Shown here: piece after piece, positions 8,569-17,126 of the stretch
Numbering within the stretch: position 1 is the first letter of the stretch
Layout: each line of letters begins with the position of its first letter
The notes under the pieces: generated by a model
What the model was told of the DNA's origin: nothing
What the model saw: the letters and a program-made list of their open reading frames with translations, nothing else
The model's database searches: none
Assembly: GCA_934725285.1 (NCBI GenBank)
Contig: CAKVBK010000003.1
Location: forward strand, 1 to 47,051
Origin: an uncultured Bacteroidales bacterium
GTDB taxonomy: Bacteria; Bacteroidota; Bacteroidia; Bacteroidales; UBA932
DNA length: 47,051 bases
Direction of reading: 5' to 3'
Position numbers and translations under genes: made by a program

Positions 8569-9129
8569 ATGTCAACGACAGTTTTGGTGGTAATCGCCAT
8601 TTTGGCGGTCATATTCCTTTACATCTTCTTCACCCAGCGCAATTTTGTCAGCCTTGAGGAGAAGATGAAGAACGCTTTCAGCCAGATCAACGTGCAGATG
8701 AAGTCCAGATGGGACGCCGTGACGAATCTGGTCGAGATGACAAAGCAATACACAAAGTACGAGCACGACACTCTTGTGGACGTGATTTCCAAGCGTAACG
8801 CCAACGTCTCAAGTCCGGCCGGGCTTGCAGAGAGTGAGGCTTCTCTCCGTTCAGTTGTCGGCCGCCTGAATGTTGTGGCTGAGCAATATCCGCAGTTGGG
8901 AGCCAACACGGTGTTTGTCAAGACCATGGGCGACATCAAGGACTATGAGGAGAAAGTCCGCCTAAGCAGGATGGTCTACAATGACTGTGTGACCAGAATG
9001 AATATGATGGTCCGCCAGTGGCCTTCTTCGATGGTTGCCTCCATGCTGCATTTCACGATTCACGAGCTTCTGCCGGAGGAACAGTCTGTCGTCAAAGCCC
9101 CTTCCGTCTCGGACATATTCAACAAGTAA
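8569..9129 (+). CDS. LemA family protein
   Basis: The 186-residue protein has one N-terminal membrane helix (VLVVIAILAVIFLYIFF) and a helical LemA domain with the characteristic NAFSQINVQMKSRWDAVTNL, VGRLNVVAEQYPQL and YNDCVTRMN segments. The biochemical role of LemA is not settled. It stands 4 bases before a DUF2207 gene, a pairing common in many bacteria that suggests the two act together in the membrane. Confidence 0.92.
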   Translation: MSTTVLVVIAILAVIFLYIFFTQRNFVSLEEKMKNAFSQINVQMKSRWDAVTNLVEMTKQYTKYEHDTLVDVISKRNANVSSPAGLAESEASLRSVVGRLNVVAEQYPQLGANTVFVKTMGDIKDYEEKVRLSRMVYNDCVTRMNMMVRQWPSSMVASMLHFTIHELLPEEQSVVKAPSVSDIFNK

Positions 9130-9133
9130 GGAT

Positions 9134-10795
9134 ATGAGAAGGCTTCAGGCATTTTTCCTGGCCGTCATCCTGTCGCTCACCGCTGTCCCGCTCTGCGCAG
9201 GCAGCGATGTTGACTCGTTGAGGATCAATGTGGAGCTGCGGGACGACGGGGCTGCCGTCGTGACCGAGACATGGCGGATTGACGTTTCCGATGACATTAC
9301 CGAATGGTATCTTGTCGCCGACAACATGGGCCTGATGACCATCGAGGATCTGAGGGTCAGCGATGAGACCGGCAATGAATATCTGAATGAAGGTGAGTGG
9401 GACGTGAACCGCAGCCGTGCCCGCAAGGCCGGCAGGTGCGGGCTTGTCACCAAATCCGACGGCTACGAGATCTGCTGGGGCGTGGGAAGCTCAGGCTGGC
9501 ATACTTATACCGTGCGTTATCTGCTTACCGGGCTCGTTAAGGGGCACGAGGACATGGACGGGTTCAACCACATGTTCGTGGCTCGTGACCTTGGATCGTC
9601 ACCTCAATCCATAATACTGACAATCAGAAAGCCTGGCGTGGCTTTCACGGCCGAGAACACCAAGGTCTGGGCGTTCGGCTTCCGTGGAGAGATCAACGTT
9701 GAGGACGGTGTCGTGGTTGCCAGAACCACCGAGCCTTTCACCGGAAGAAGCGCATTGATCGCGATGGTTGGTTTCGAGAAAGGACTCTTCCATCCGGCCC
9801 TTACAGAGAGTTGTACATTTGACGAAGTTCGACGGACTGCGATGGAGGACAGCGATTACCATGAGCCTGATGAGAAAGGCGACGGTGACTTTTGGCTCGG
9901 GCTTTTTGCAGGCTTGTGCATTGTCTTGTCCGTTTTCGTTTCGGTGAAAGTGATTGTCAAGACAATCAAGCGGAAAAGAGAACTGCTTGGAGGCGGGATG
10001 AAGGATGTGGCGTGGTTCAGGGACGCTCCGTTGGGAGGGAACCTGAAGAAATCCAGCAATATTCTTCTTGCATTCTCGGGCAACACAATGCAGGAGAGGC
10101 AGAACTTGATCGCCGCCTACATAACCAGGCTTTTCTATCGCGGTGCTTTTGAGATCGTCCCTCAGCCGGGAAAATCAAAGCCTTTGATGAAAATCAAGGA
10201 CCTTGAGATTGACAGTCACGACGATTCCTGTTCAGACACGGGATTGGAGTCGAGGCTGTATTCATTCATCAAAGAGGCCGCCGGGGAGGACGGAATCCTG
10301 CAGAAAAGCGAACTTCAGCGTTGGGCCGACCGTCACGGTGAGGACCTTTATGATTGGGGGCAGGATGCCCAAAACGGTGCCACGATCTGGACTATTACGC
10401 CGGAGGATGCCAGGCAGGTCTTCGGCCTTCGGCGGTTTCTGAAAGATTTCACTTTGATAAAGGACAGAGGCGTTGTTGAGGTCAAGCTTTGGAATGACTA
10501 TCTGATCTTCGCTTCTCTGTACGGCTTGGCCGATCAGTTGATGAAGGATTTCCGCAAGGTGTGTCCTGAATATTTCACATTGTCTTCAGCGGCCGAGCTT
10601 CTTGATGATGACATGGCCACTTTGGTGATCTGGAACATGATCAACATGACCTCCCGCAACTTCAACACGGCGGCCATGACTTACGGGGCGTCACGTTCCG
10701 ACTCGGGCTCTTCATGGAGCGGAGGGGGCGGAATGTCCTCATGGGGTGGCGGTGGAGGCTTCTCCGGAGGCGGATCCGGCGGTGGTGGCCGCTGA
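9134..10795 (+). CDS. DUF2207 domain-containing membrane protein
   Basis: The 553-residue protein has a signal peptide (FFLAVILSLTAVPLCAG), an extracytoplasmic beta-rich region with DSLRINVELRDDGAAVVTE typical of DUF2207, a membrane helix (FWLGLFAGLCIVLSVFVSV, around 255-275) followed by basic residues, and a long cytoplasmic part. It ends in a serine/glycine-rich tail (SSWSGGGG onward), a hallmark of this family. The ATG at 9134 is chosen because it precedes the signal peptide; the frame stays open further upstream only by overlapping lemA. Function unknown; it probably works with LemA. Confidence 0.88.
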   Translation: MRRLQAFFLAVILSLTAVPLCAGSDVDSLRINVELRDDGAAVVTETWRIDVSDDITEWYLVADNMGLMTIEDLRVSDETGNEYLNEGEWDVNRSRARKAGRCGLVTKSDGYEICWGVGSSGWHTYTVRYLLTGLVKGHEDMDGFNHMFVARDLGSSPQSIILTIRKPGVAFTAENTKVWAFGFRGEINVEDGVVVARTTEPFTGRSALIAMVGFEKGLFHPALTESCTFDEVRRTAMEDSDYHEPDEKGDGDFWLGLFAGLCIVLSVFVSVKVIVKTIKRKRELLGGGMKDVAWFRDAPLGGNLKKSSNILLAFSGNTMQERQNLIAAYITRLFYRGAFEIVPQPGKSKPLMKIKDLEIDSHDDSCSDTGLESRLYSFIKEAAGEDGILQKSELQRWADRHGEDLYDWGQDAQNGATIWTITPEDARQVFGLRRFLKDFTLIKDRGVVEVKLWNDYLIFASLYGLADQLMKDFRKVCPEYFTLSSAAELLDDDMATLVIWNMINMTSRNFNTAAMTYGASRSDSGSSWSGGGGMSSWGGGGGFSGGGSGGGGR

Positions 10796-10828
10796 TCTGT
10801 GGGCATGCCGGTCCATCCATTACTGAAT

Positions 10829-12466
10829 ATGCGGATAAAAGATTGTATACAATGGCTTTGGAGAATATCCAAGAGGATGCGTCTGCTCATTTTGTGCAGG
10901 GGCTTGATGGGAATGACGTATGTCGGGGTGTCATTGTTTTTCATCTGGGTGAGCAAATGCCTGATTGATGCCGCGACCGGGCAGTCGGATGATGGTGTGG
11001 GAGTTCTGATCATACTTTTGGTCGTGTGTATGATAGCCAGGCTGACGCTTTCCACATTGGGCGCCCGGCTGAGCGGCAAGATGGAAGTGAGGCTCTCCAA
11101 TGAACTTCGCTCTGACATATTCGCACGTTTGATGGAAAGCCGATGGCGTGGCCGGGAGTCGCTTCATTCAGGAGATGTGCTGAACAGGCTTGTAGAGGAT
11201 ATCCCCAGAATCACAGACATGCTGTGCCGTGGCATCCCCTCCGTTATGGTGACTGTCACCCAGTTGGCAGGAGCGATGATCTTGCTTTACACGCTTGATT
11301 CCCGTCTCGCCTGGATAATTCTGTTCATTATGCCGCTGGCTCTTTTGTTCAGTAAGGGCTATGTCTTGAAAATGAGGCGATTGTCAAAAGATATACGGTC
11401 TATGGACAGCAAGGTTCAAGGGCACGTTCAGGAGAATCTCCAGAACAGGGTGTTGGTCCGGACCTTGGAGTACACATCGTATAGTACCGACGCCTTGGAT
11501 TCATTGCAGTCCGATCTTCAGCGCAAGGTCATGGACTACACGGACTTCTCTTTGTTCTCACGTCTGATGGTCCAGCTTGGATTCTCAGCAGGCTATGTCA
11601 CGGCTTTCCTTTGGGGAATATTCGGGATCCGGGACGGCTCCGTGACTTTCGGCATGATGACCGCTTTTCTGCAGCTTGTGGCCCAGGTGCAGAATCCGAT
11701 GGTGGAACTCAGCAGGCAGATCCCGGCTTTTGTGCGTGTTCTCACGTCAGTGGAGAGACTTTCTGAATTGTCTGATTTGCCTTTGGAGGAGCAAGGAACC
11801 CCGGTCCGTCTGGAGGGTGTGCCAGGTGTCAGGGTCGAACACCTTACATTCTCATATTCAGAGAGTGGACGTAAGGTTCTGGATGACTTTTCTTATGATT
11901 TCAAGCCTGGCAGTCTTACAGCCGTCGTCGGAGAGACCGGTGCCGGGAAAAGCACGCTGATGCGGTTGATCCTTGCGCTTGTGGTTCCGGAAATAGGGCG
12001 TGTGGTTTTTTACAATGAAAGAAAGGAGGTCATTTCCTCTCCTTTGACACGTTGTAATCTGTCATACGTTCCGCAGGGAAACAGTCTGTTCAGTGGCACC
12101 ATCAGAGACAATCTGAAGATGGGCGACCCTCATGCCACGGAGGATGCCATACGTTCTGCCCTTCACGCCGCGGTCGCTGATTTCGTTTTTGACATGCCGG
12201 ACGGGCTTGACACCTTGTGTGGAGAGCAGGGCGCGGGACTTAGTGAAGGACAGGCACAGCGCATAGCGATAGCCCGTGGCTTACTGCGTCCCGGCGGCAT
12301 CCTGCTTATGGACGAGCCGACATCATCATTGGATGCCGAAACCGAGAAGACACTTTTTGAGCGCCTCGCCGTCTTGGTCAAGGACAAGACCCTTATCATC
12401 ATCACGCATCGAGAGCGCATTGCCGAACTCTGTAACTCGATCGTGCATATTCATAGAACCGCCTGA
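10829..12466 (+). CDS. ABC transporter, fused permease and ATP-binding domains (exporter type)
   Basis: About 545 residues, with six predicted membrane helices in the first 300 residues and an ATPase domain carrying Walker A GETGAGKST (near 368), Q-loop YVPQG, signature LSEGQAQRIAIARGLL (near 471, E for the usual second G), Walker B ILLMDEP and the H-loop IIITHRE. This is the MsbA/LmrA-like homodimeric exporter layout; the substrate is unknown. The ATG at 10829 stands in a GAATATG context; GTG 10799 or ATG 10805 would add a few residues. Its last 141 bases overlap, on the opposite strand, the end of the lipoprotein gene at 12326. Confidence 0.88.
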   Translation: MRIKDCIQWLWRISKRMRLLILCRGLMGMTYVGVSLFFIWVSKCLIDAATGQSDDGVGVLIILLVVCMIARLTLSTLGARLSGKMEVRLSNELRSDIFARLMESRWRGRESLHSGDVLNRLVEDIPRITDMLCRGIPSVMVTVTQLAGAMILLYTLDSRLAWIILFIMPLALLFSKGYVLKMRRLSKDIRSMDSKVQGHVQENLQNRVLVRTLEYTSYSTDALDSLQSDLQRKVMDYTDFSLFSRLMVQLGFSAGYVTAFLWGIFGIRDGSVTFGMMTAFLQLVAQVQNPMVELSRQIPAFVRVLTSVERLSELSDLPLEEQGTPVRLEGVPGVRVEHLTFSYSESGRKVLDDFSYDFKPGSLTAVVGETGAGKSTLMRLILALVVPEIGRVVFYNERKEVISSPLTRCNLSYVPQGNSLFSGTIRDNLKMGDPHATEDAIRSALHAAVADFVFDMPDGLDTLCGEQGAGLSEGQAQRIAIARGLLRPGGILLMDEPTSSLDAETEKTLFERLAVLVKDKTLIIITHRERIAELCNSIVHIHRTA

Positions 12467-14032
12467 TGTGCGGAGGCATGTCGGAGACGCAGCCCCGCTT
12501 CCGATTTTTGCTTCAATTTTGGTCAGGGTTCCGGCTGTGCCGCTTGGATCAATCGCCACGCCGGCGATTGTGTAGCTTTGACCTTCTGTGACTATAATGG
12601 CGAGTTCTTTCCTGTCTTTGTATCCTCTTGCCTGCAAGGCTTCTATTATCGTCGCGTCATTGTATCCGCTCAGATTGTCCTGAAATACACCGACATACCA
12701 ATGTTCGGCGGCCGGAGAAGGGGTGATGCTGAGGAACAAGGCGGTCTGCCCCGCATAGTCGGGATTCAATGTCCCGGCGTCAACAATCTTGTACTCGATC
12801 CTGACGGACACTTCTGAGCCGGTAGGCATCTCCGGGGTGGTGAACTCCACTGTGGTGAGCCCTGTGGTCGGCCCGCCGTCATAGCCGAAAGCGTATGCGA
12901 CATATCTTGTTTTGGACGCAAGTAATTCAGAGGCATCCACTTCGTGATAGCCTTGCGCCAGATAGGAGGTGATCGATGATCCGGCTTGATCCAGCACCCA
13001 GTCGATCAATTCATCCTCGGATTTGAACTGTGAGAATGTCTCGTAGTCCATACAATCTGTAAAGTAGGTCTCGCTATCGTTGGATGGTGTGAACGCTATC
13101 TTGGCTCCGTTGAACTTCAGATCGAATATCTCGGTCTTGAATGTCAAAGAGGATTGCTCCGGTTCGACGGTTGAGAAGGCCTTTTTGAATATTCCGGTCG
13201 TGCCTGTTCCGGAAGGGTCCAGACCGAATGCGACAATGACATAGTCCCGGCCTCCTTGAAGCCCCTTTGCCGTGCCCTCCACCGCTCCGGTGCTGAGAAA
13301 ATCCTTGAAGGATTTTGAGTAGCCGGCCATCTGGTAGATTTCCACGGCCCTTCTGATAAGATCCACGTTGGTGGCTATTATTCCGTTGTCTCCACCGTAT
13401 TTCTCATAGTCAGAGGCTGTGACATAGTCCCAAAAGAACTCGCAGCTGTTGTTGGAAGGACTTACCCTGATGTCGGCGGTGTTTTTTGTGACATTGCTGA
13501 CATCTATCGAGAACGAGCAATCCACAGGTGCGACCTTGGCGGTGCGGAAAGCCGACCGTATCAGGTCATGACCCGACAGCCTGTCTTCAGAAAATGTGAA
13601 GGCGTAGGCAATGTAGTCGGTGTCGCTGAGAAAACCGTTCATGGAAACCGAGCTTTTGCCTTCCTTGATGTAGCCTTTGACAAACTCTTGGTAATCTGTC
13701 TCGTAGAGTTCCGCGGCCTCCTTTATGCTCTTTATCTCGTACTTTATCAGTTCCGAGTCGCTTGCCAAGGAGTCGGCGATGTGTTTGGAGACGATGCCAG
13801 AGTAATACTTGAGGCCTGTTTTCTGAGGTGATACCGCAAGCTTCGCTGACCACGTGGTGATGTCAGTCACTTCTATGGTGTAGCATGGAACCTCAGGTTC
13901 CGGCTCCGGCTCCGGAGCCGGTGTAGGGTCCGTGGATTCCTTGCCGCATCCTGATGCTATGAAAACGGCTGCCGCCAGCGCGGAGAAGCCTCTGGCGACG
14001 CCGGATCTGATTCTTTCTGAAAGTCTTGTCAT
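12326..14032 (-). CDS. Surface lipoprotein with repeated Ig/FN3-like domains, C-terminus antisense to ABC transporter gene
   Basis: The frame encodes 568 residues. A signal sequence ends in a lipobox (FIASGC, Cys 29), then an acidic/proline linker (PAPEPEPEPEVP) and about four diverged repeats of 110-130 residues. Each repeat has a VSPSN or FTPSN core, an aromatic motif, and a closing segment such as YVIVAFGLDPSGTGTTG, YVAYAFGYDGGPTTG or YTIAGVAIDPSGTAGT. The last repeat finishes near 12500, yet the frame continues about 60 residues, the final 47 codons lying antisense to the ABC gene. This tail does not resemble the repeats, so the original stop may have been lost. It follows the other lipoprotein gene by 5 bases. 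Function unknown; probably outer-membrane anchored. Confidence 0.75.
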   Translation of the reverse strand: MTRLSERIRSGVARGFSALAAAVFIASGCGKESTDPTPAPEPEPEPEVPCYTIEVTDITTWSAKLAVSPQKTGLKYYSGIVSKHIADSLASDSELIKYEIKSIKEAAELYETDYQEFVKGYIKEGKSSVSMNGFLSDTDYIAYAFTFSEDRLSGHDLIRSAFRTAKVAPVDCSFSIDVSNVTKNTADIRVSPSNNSCEFFWDYVTASDYEKYGGDNGIIATNVDLIRRAVEIYQMAGYSKSFKDFLSTGAVEGTAKGLQGGRDYVIVAFGLDPSGTGTTGIFKKAFSTVEPEQSSLTFKTEIFDLKFNGAKIAFTPSNDSETYFTDCMDYETFSQFKSEDELIDWVLDQAGSSITSYLAQGYHEVDASELLASKTRYVAYAFGYDGGPTTGLTTVEFTTPEMPTGSEVSVRIEYKIVDAGTLNPDYAGQTALFLSITPSPAAEHWYVGVFQDNLSGYNDATIIEALQARGYKDRKELAIIVTEGQSYTIAGVAIDPSGTAGTLTKIEAKIGSGAASPTCLRTSGGSMNMHDRVTEFGNALSMRDDDKGLVLDQDGEALKKCLLGFGIQ

Positions 14033-14037
14033 AGCTT

Positions 14038-15105
14038 TTAGAATTCGTACATCGCGCGGGCGTAGGTGTCGCCTTCCGGATCATTCTTAAAGTCACTGTA
14101 GCTTGAAACTTTGCCGCTGCTGAAATAAGCGTACAAGGCGGCTGTCTCGTCTTCCTCACCTTCTGTTGAGGACCAATAGTAATCAGTGATGGCCATACCG
14201 CCATTCGCCTTAAGTGTAGGGTCAATGGCACTCTTGGCGTTCATAAACAGATACACCTCGGAAATGGCAGGGAAATACCATCCTTTACCGTGATCCACGC
14301 ACCATTTGAATGCCGGATAGAATTCGAGCGTGGAGTTGAGGTCCTGAACTTTTTCGGTGTTGCCTTTCCCGTCATCCTCGGATTTCGCTCCAGTGTTGGT
14401 CGTGCCCTTTGACCAAAGGGCCACAGTCTCGTCCAAAGATACAATCTTGCCGTGCTCCTTGTTCTCCGAGACCCAGACTACAACACCGTTCACCCCGTCA
14501 ACATCGTAATATTCACCGATCTCCCACTTTTTAGCAGGCACTGAAACAGTCACGGTGCATTCGGCCTTGAATCCTGAAGCTTCGGCGGTCACTTTGGTCG
14601 CGCCGGCCGCTACCGGAGTGACCGTCCCGTCCTCGGCCACGGTCGCCACGGTTGGATCCTCGCTGGCCCATGTCACGGATTTGTCGGTGGCGTCTTCCGG
14701 GGAGACCGTCGCGGTCAGTTTCACGGACTCTCCGCCGATGGTCAGCGCGAGTTCCTTCTTGTCGAGTGTGATTCCGGTGACAGGTACAGTGACGGTCACT
14801 TTGCAATCTGCCTTCTTTTCTCCCGCCGTGGCTGTGACGACGGCCTCTCCGGCGGCGATAGCCGTCACGGTTCCGTCTTCGGTGACAGATGCGACACCGC
14901 TGTTTGAACTTGACCACACAACGGTGTCGTATTCAGCGTTGTCGGGAGATACCTTTGCGGTAAGCCGGTGTGTCTCGCCGGGAACGAGCGAAATCTCGTT
15001 CTCATCGATGGATACTACAGACACCGGAATCTGGTCTGACTTGTCGCAGCCGCATAAAAGAGCCGCAAGGCCGCATGCGGCGGCCAACATTTTGATTTTT
15101 CTCAT
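14038..15105 (-). CDS. Lipoprotein with two BIG2 Ig-like domains and a C-terminal DUF1566-like domain
   Basis: The 355-residue protein has a lipoprotein signal (LAALLCGC, Cys 20) and two bacterial Ig-like group 2 domains (about 28-110 and 110-190). Each shows the pattern VTGITLDKKELAL ... VTWASEDPTVATVAEDGTVT ... AGATKVTAEA. The C-terminal 160 residues (IGEYYDVDGVNGVVVWVSE, GWYFPAISEVYLF, YYWSSTE) look like the Fib_succ_major/DUF1566 surface-protein fold. It is probably exposed on the cell surface or lodged in the outer membrane. It is first in the two-gene operon and has a good promoter upstream. Confidence 0.83.
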   Translation of the reverse strand: MRKIKMLAAACGLAALLCGCDKSDQIPVSVVSIDENEISLVPGETHRLTAKVSPDNAEYDTVVWSSSNSGVASVTEDGTVTAIAAGEAVVTATAGEKKADCKVTVTVPVTGITLDKKELALTIGGESVKLTATVSPEDATDKSVTWASEDPTVATVAEDGTVTPVAAGATKVTAEASGFKAECTVTVSVPAKKWEIGEYYDVDGVNGVVVWVSENKEHGKIVSLDETVALWSKGTTNTGAKSEDDGKGNTEKVQDLNSTLEFYPAFKWCVDHGKGWYFPAISEVYLFMNAKSAIDPTLKANGGMAITDYYWSSTEGEEDETAALYAYFSSGKVSSYSDFKNDPEGDTYARAMYEF

Positions 15106-15159
15106 AAAACCTATTTGTTAAGTACGTTTAATATTCAGAATGTCTCATCCTGAATAGTT

Positions 15160-15189
15160 CAAATATATGAAAAAAATCGGAATGTCAAA
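15160..15189 (-). promoter_or_regulatory. Promoter of the two-lipoprotein operon
   Basis: On the minus strand TTTG (15189-15186), an 18-nt spacer and TATATTTG (15167-15160) match both boxes of the Bacteroidota housekeeping promoter. Transcription would begin near 15153, about 48 nt before the ATG at 15105. Confidence 0.7.
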
Positions 15190-15298
15190 TGTCCTTTTTT
15201 GATTAAAAACGTTACTATTGGAACCCATAAGATTGACTGCCAGACTTGTCGGCAAGAGGGATCCGGGCTGGCGTCACGATGCGCGGATGATATGAACG

Positions 15299-15331
15299 AA
15301 AAAAAGCGACCACACTTGGTCGCTTTTTTTT
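15299..15331 (-). terminator. Terminator after tRNA-Pro (symmetrical)
   Basis: A perfect 7-bp stem (GCGACCA / TGGTCGC, loop CACT) is flanked by seven A on one side and eight T on the other, so it can work in both directions. It begins 4 bases beyond the tRNA 3' end. Confidence 0.85.
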
Positions 15332-15335
15332 CTTG

Positions 15336-15409
15336 TCGGGGTACAGTGACTCGAACACTGGACCCTCTGGTCCCAAACCAGATGCGCTAGCCAACTGCGC
15401 CACACCCCG
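15336..15409 (-). tRNA. tRNA-Pro, anticodon TGG
   Basis: The minus strand folds as a complete cloverleaf of 74 nt: acceptor CGGGGTG with TACCCCG, D-arm GCGC/GCGC, anticodon arm TCTGG-TTTGGGA-CCAGA, T-arm CAGTG-TTCGAGT-CACTG, discriminator A. The loop gives anticodon TGG (proline). The leading C and the fold agree with bacterial tRNA-Pro. CCA is not encoded. Confidence 0.96.
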
Positions 15410-15487
15410 ATAACTTTCCTTCGGGTTAACCCCTTAGGCCTTCCCTGACAACAGGCTGTCAAACTTTGTTCTCATTGGAAAGGACTG

Positions 15488-15518
15488 CAAAGTTATGCCT
15501 TTTTTCTTAATTCGCAAA
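15488..15518 (-). promoter_or_regulatory. Promoter of tRNA-Pro
   Basis: On the minus strand TTTG (15518-15515), a 19-nt spacer and TAACTTTG (15495-15488) match the Bacteroidota consensus fully. Transcription would begin near 15481, about 72 nt before the mature tRNA 5' end. Confidence 0.72.
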
Positions 15519-15538
15519 ACTTTTTTGAAAAAATCGAT

Positions 15539-15546
15539 TATATTTG
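15539..15546 (+). promoter_or_regulatory. Likely -7 box for lolD-trmN6
   Basis: TATATTTG matches TAnnTTTG, 95 bases upstream of the lolD ATG. No well-placed TTTG -33 box is seen. It lies back to back with the tRNA-Pro promoter, and together they account for the gene-free stretch 15410-15641. Confidence 0.5.
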
Positions 15547-15641
15547 AATTGGAATATTCAAAACCTCTCATTCGTCGGGGTCGTGTCGGGTGTGATGTGG
15601 CTTTTGAAGTTCTTTTTTGCGAGTGTGTGAAACCAAAGTAT

Positions 15642-16301
15642 ATGATCATTCGGGCTAAAGGTATAGAAAAATCATTCGGGGACCTTAAGGTTCTTCGTGG
15701 GATTGATTTTCAAGTGGATAGATCTGAGGTCGTGTCCATTATGGGCGCGTCTGGGGCTGGAAAATCCACCCTTCTTCAGATCCTGGGAACTCTGTCGACT
15801 CCTGATTCGGGTTCTCTTGAGATAGACGGGACAGATGTGCTGCATTTGAGCGGCAGGGATCTGTCCGCTTTCCGGAACAAAAGCATCGGGTTTGTGTTTC
15901 AGTTCCATCACCTGCTTCCGGAGTTCAACGCTTTGGAGAACGTGATGATCCCGGCGTTCATTTCGGGCCGTTCCGACAAGGACGCCAAGGCTGCGGCAAC
16001 ACGCCTACTCAAGGATATGGGGCTCGCTGAGAGAATGGAGCACAAGCCTTCCGAACTTTCCGGTGGGGAACAGCAGCGGGTCGCGATCGCGAGAGCCTTG
16101 ATCAATGAACCTGCTATCCTTTTTGCCGACGAACCATCGGGTAATCTGGACACTAAGACGAAGCTGGAGATTCATCAGTTGTTTTTTGACTTAAGACAAC
16201 GCTATGGGCAGACTGTTGTCATTGTGACCCATGACCCGGATCTCGCAAGAATGTGCGACCGCTCCCTTTTCATGCGCGATGGACAGTTTGTTGAGGAATA
16301 G
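15642..16301 (+). CDS. lolD: Lipoprotein-releasing ABC transporter ATP-binding protein LolD
   Basis: The 219-residue ATPase has Walker [10 protein letters not shown] (35-43), Q-loop [21 protein letters not shown] (the LolD-type version), signature [15 protein letters not shown] and Walker [13 protein letters not shown]. LolD powers LolCE, which releases lipoproteins from the inner membrane for transport to the outer membrane. The ATG at 15642 gives the standard family start ([12 protein letters not shown]); a longer frame from 15495 would run through the promoter. The permease gene is not adjacent, as is common in this phylum. The neighbouring MacB-type family is the alternative. Confidence 0.87.
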   Translation: MIIRAKGIEKSFGDLKVLRGIDFQVDRSEVVSIMGASGAGKSTLLQILGTLSTPDSGSLEIDGTDVLHLSGRDLSAFRNKSIGFVFQFHHLLPEFNALENVMIPAFISGRSDKDAKAAATRLLKDMGLAERMEHKPSELSGGEQQRVAIARALINEPAILFADEPSGNLDTKTKLEIHQLFFDLRQRYGQTVVIVTHDPDLARMCDRSLFMRDGQFVEE

Positions 16302-16322
16302 AGTGTCCTTGCGTATTCAATA

Positions 16323-17084
16323 ATGAGCGTCTTTCATTTCAAACGGTTCGATGTGCGCAATGAGCGCTCGGCCATGAAAGTGAACACGGATGGCGTGTTG
16401 CTTGGGGCGGTGACGGAGGTCATCCATGAGGACAGGCATGTCCTTGACATCGGCACAGGAACAGGGACGGTGGCTTTAATGATCGCTCAGCGCCTCTCGG
16501 AAACTAAAAAAGATGGAGAGTGGAATATCCAAGGAATTGACATTGACGTGCCGTCGGCGGCGGAGGCGTCCGAAAATTTCAAACTGTCTCCTTGGAGTGA
16601 ACATCTTGAGGCTGTGAATGTGGGCTTGGTGGCATTCCGTGAGGCTGTCCGGGATTTCCCGTATGATCTGATAGTCTCGAATCCGCCATATTACGACAAC
16701 TCGCTTCAGGCTTCGGAGGCCAGGCGTAACTCTGCGCGCCACACAGGCGACCCTGAAAACCCTGAAGGACAGGAACCTCTTTCCTACAGGGAGGTTCTTG
16801 AATATGCGTCCGAATCTCTTGCGGAGAATGGCCGTGTCTCGATGATCCTGCCGGCCGATCAGGAAAAAGCCTTGCTGCGCCATGCAAGGATGTGCGGATT
16901 CGTCCCGTGGAAAATCCTGAAGATAAGATCGGTGGAGCGAAAGCCTGTGTCAAGGTTGGTGGTGCAGTTCAAGCGTAAGGGAGCATTTCTGGGCCTTCCC
17001 CATGAAGAGACTCTTACTCTTCTTGACGAAAGAGGGAAGCGTACTTCACAGCATGCTTCCCTCGTAACAGATTATTATCTGTAA
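16323..17084 (+). CDS. trmN6: tRNA1(Val) (adenine-37-N6)-methyltransferase TrmN6-like
   Basis: The 253-residue SAM-dependent methyltransferase has motif I DIGTGTGTVALMIAQ (about 42-56) and the catalytic SNPPYYDN (about 119-126) used by N6-adenine methylases. The N-terminal FHFKRFDVRNERSAMKVNTDGVLLGA is characteristic of the TrmN6/YfiC family. It probably methylates A37 of tRNA-Val in the cytoplasm. It follows lolD by 21 bases and is probably cotranscribed. Confidence 0.85.
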   Translation: MSVFHFKRFDVRNERSAMKVNTDGVLLGAVTEVIHEDRHVLDIGTGTGTVALMIAQRLSETKKDGEWNIQGIDIDVPSAAEASENFKLSPWSEHLEAVNVGLVAFREAVRDFPYDLIVSNPPYYDNSLQASEARRNSARHTGDPENPEGQEPLSYREVLEYASESLAENGRVSMILPADQEKALLRHARMCGFVPWKILKIRSVERKPVSRLVVQFKRKGAFLGLPHEETLTLLDERGKRTSQHASLVTDYYL

Positions 17085-17123
17085 CCAAACTAACCATTAA
17101 CCAATTGACCAAATAATCTGTTA
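17065..17123. terminator. AT-rich inverted repeat between convergent genes, possible two-way terminator
   Basis: TAACAGATTATT (17065-17076) is repeated perfectly inverted at 17112-17123, with a 35-nt loop containing the trmN6 stop codon. The stem is AT-rich and the loop is long, so termination is uncertain. Confidence 0.35.
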
Positions 17124-17126
17124 TTG

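Noticed and set aside
15199..15462. Several short open frames around the tRNA
   Set aside because: They overlap the tRNA-Pro gene and its terminator and make no sense as proteins.
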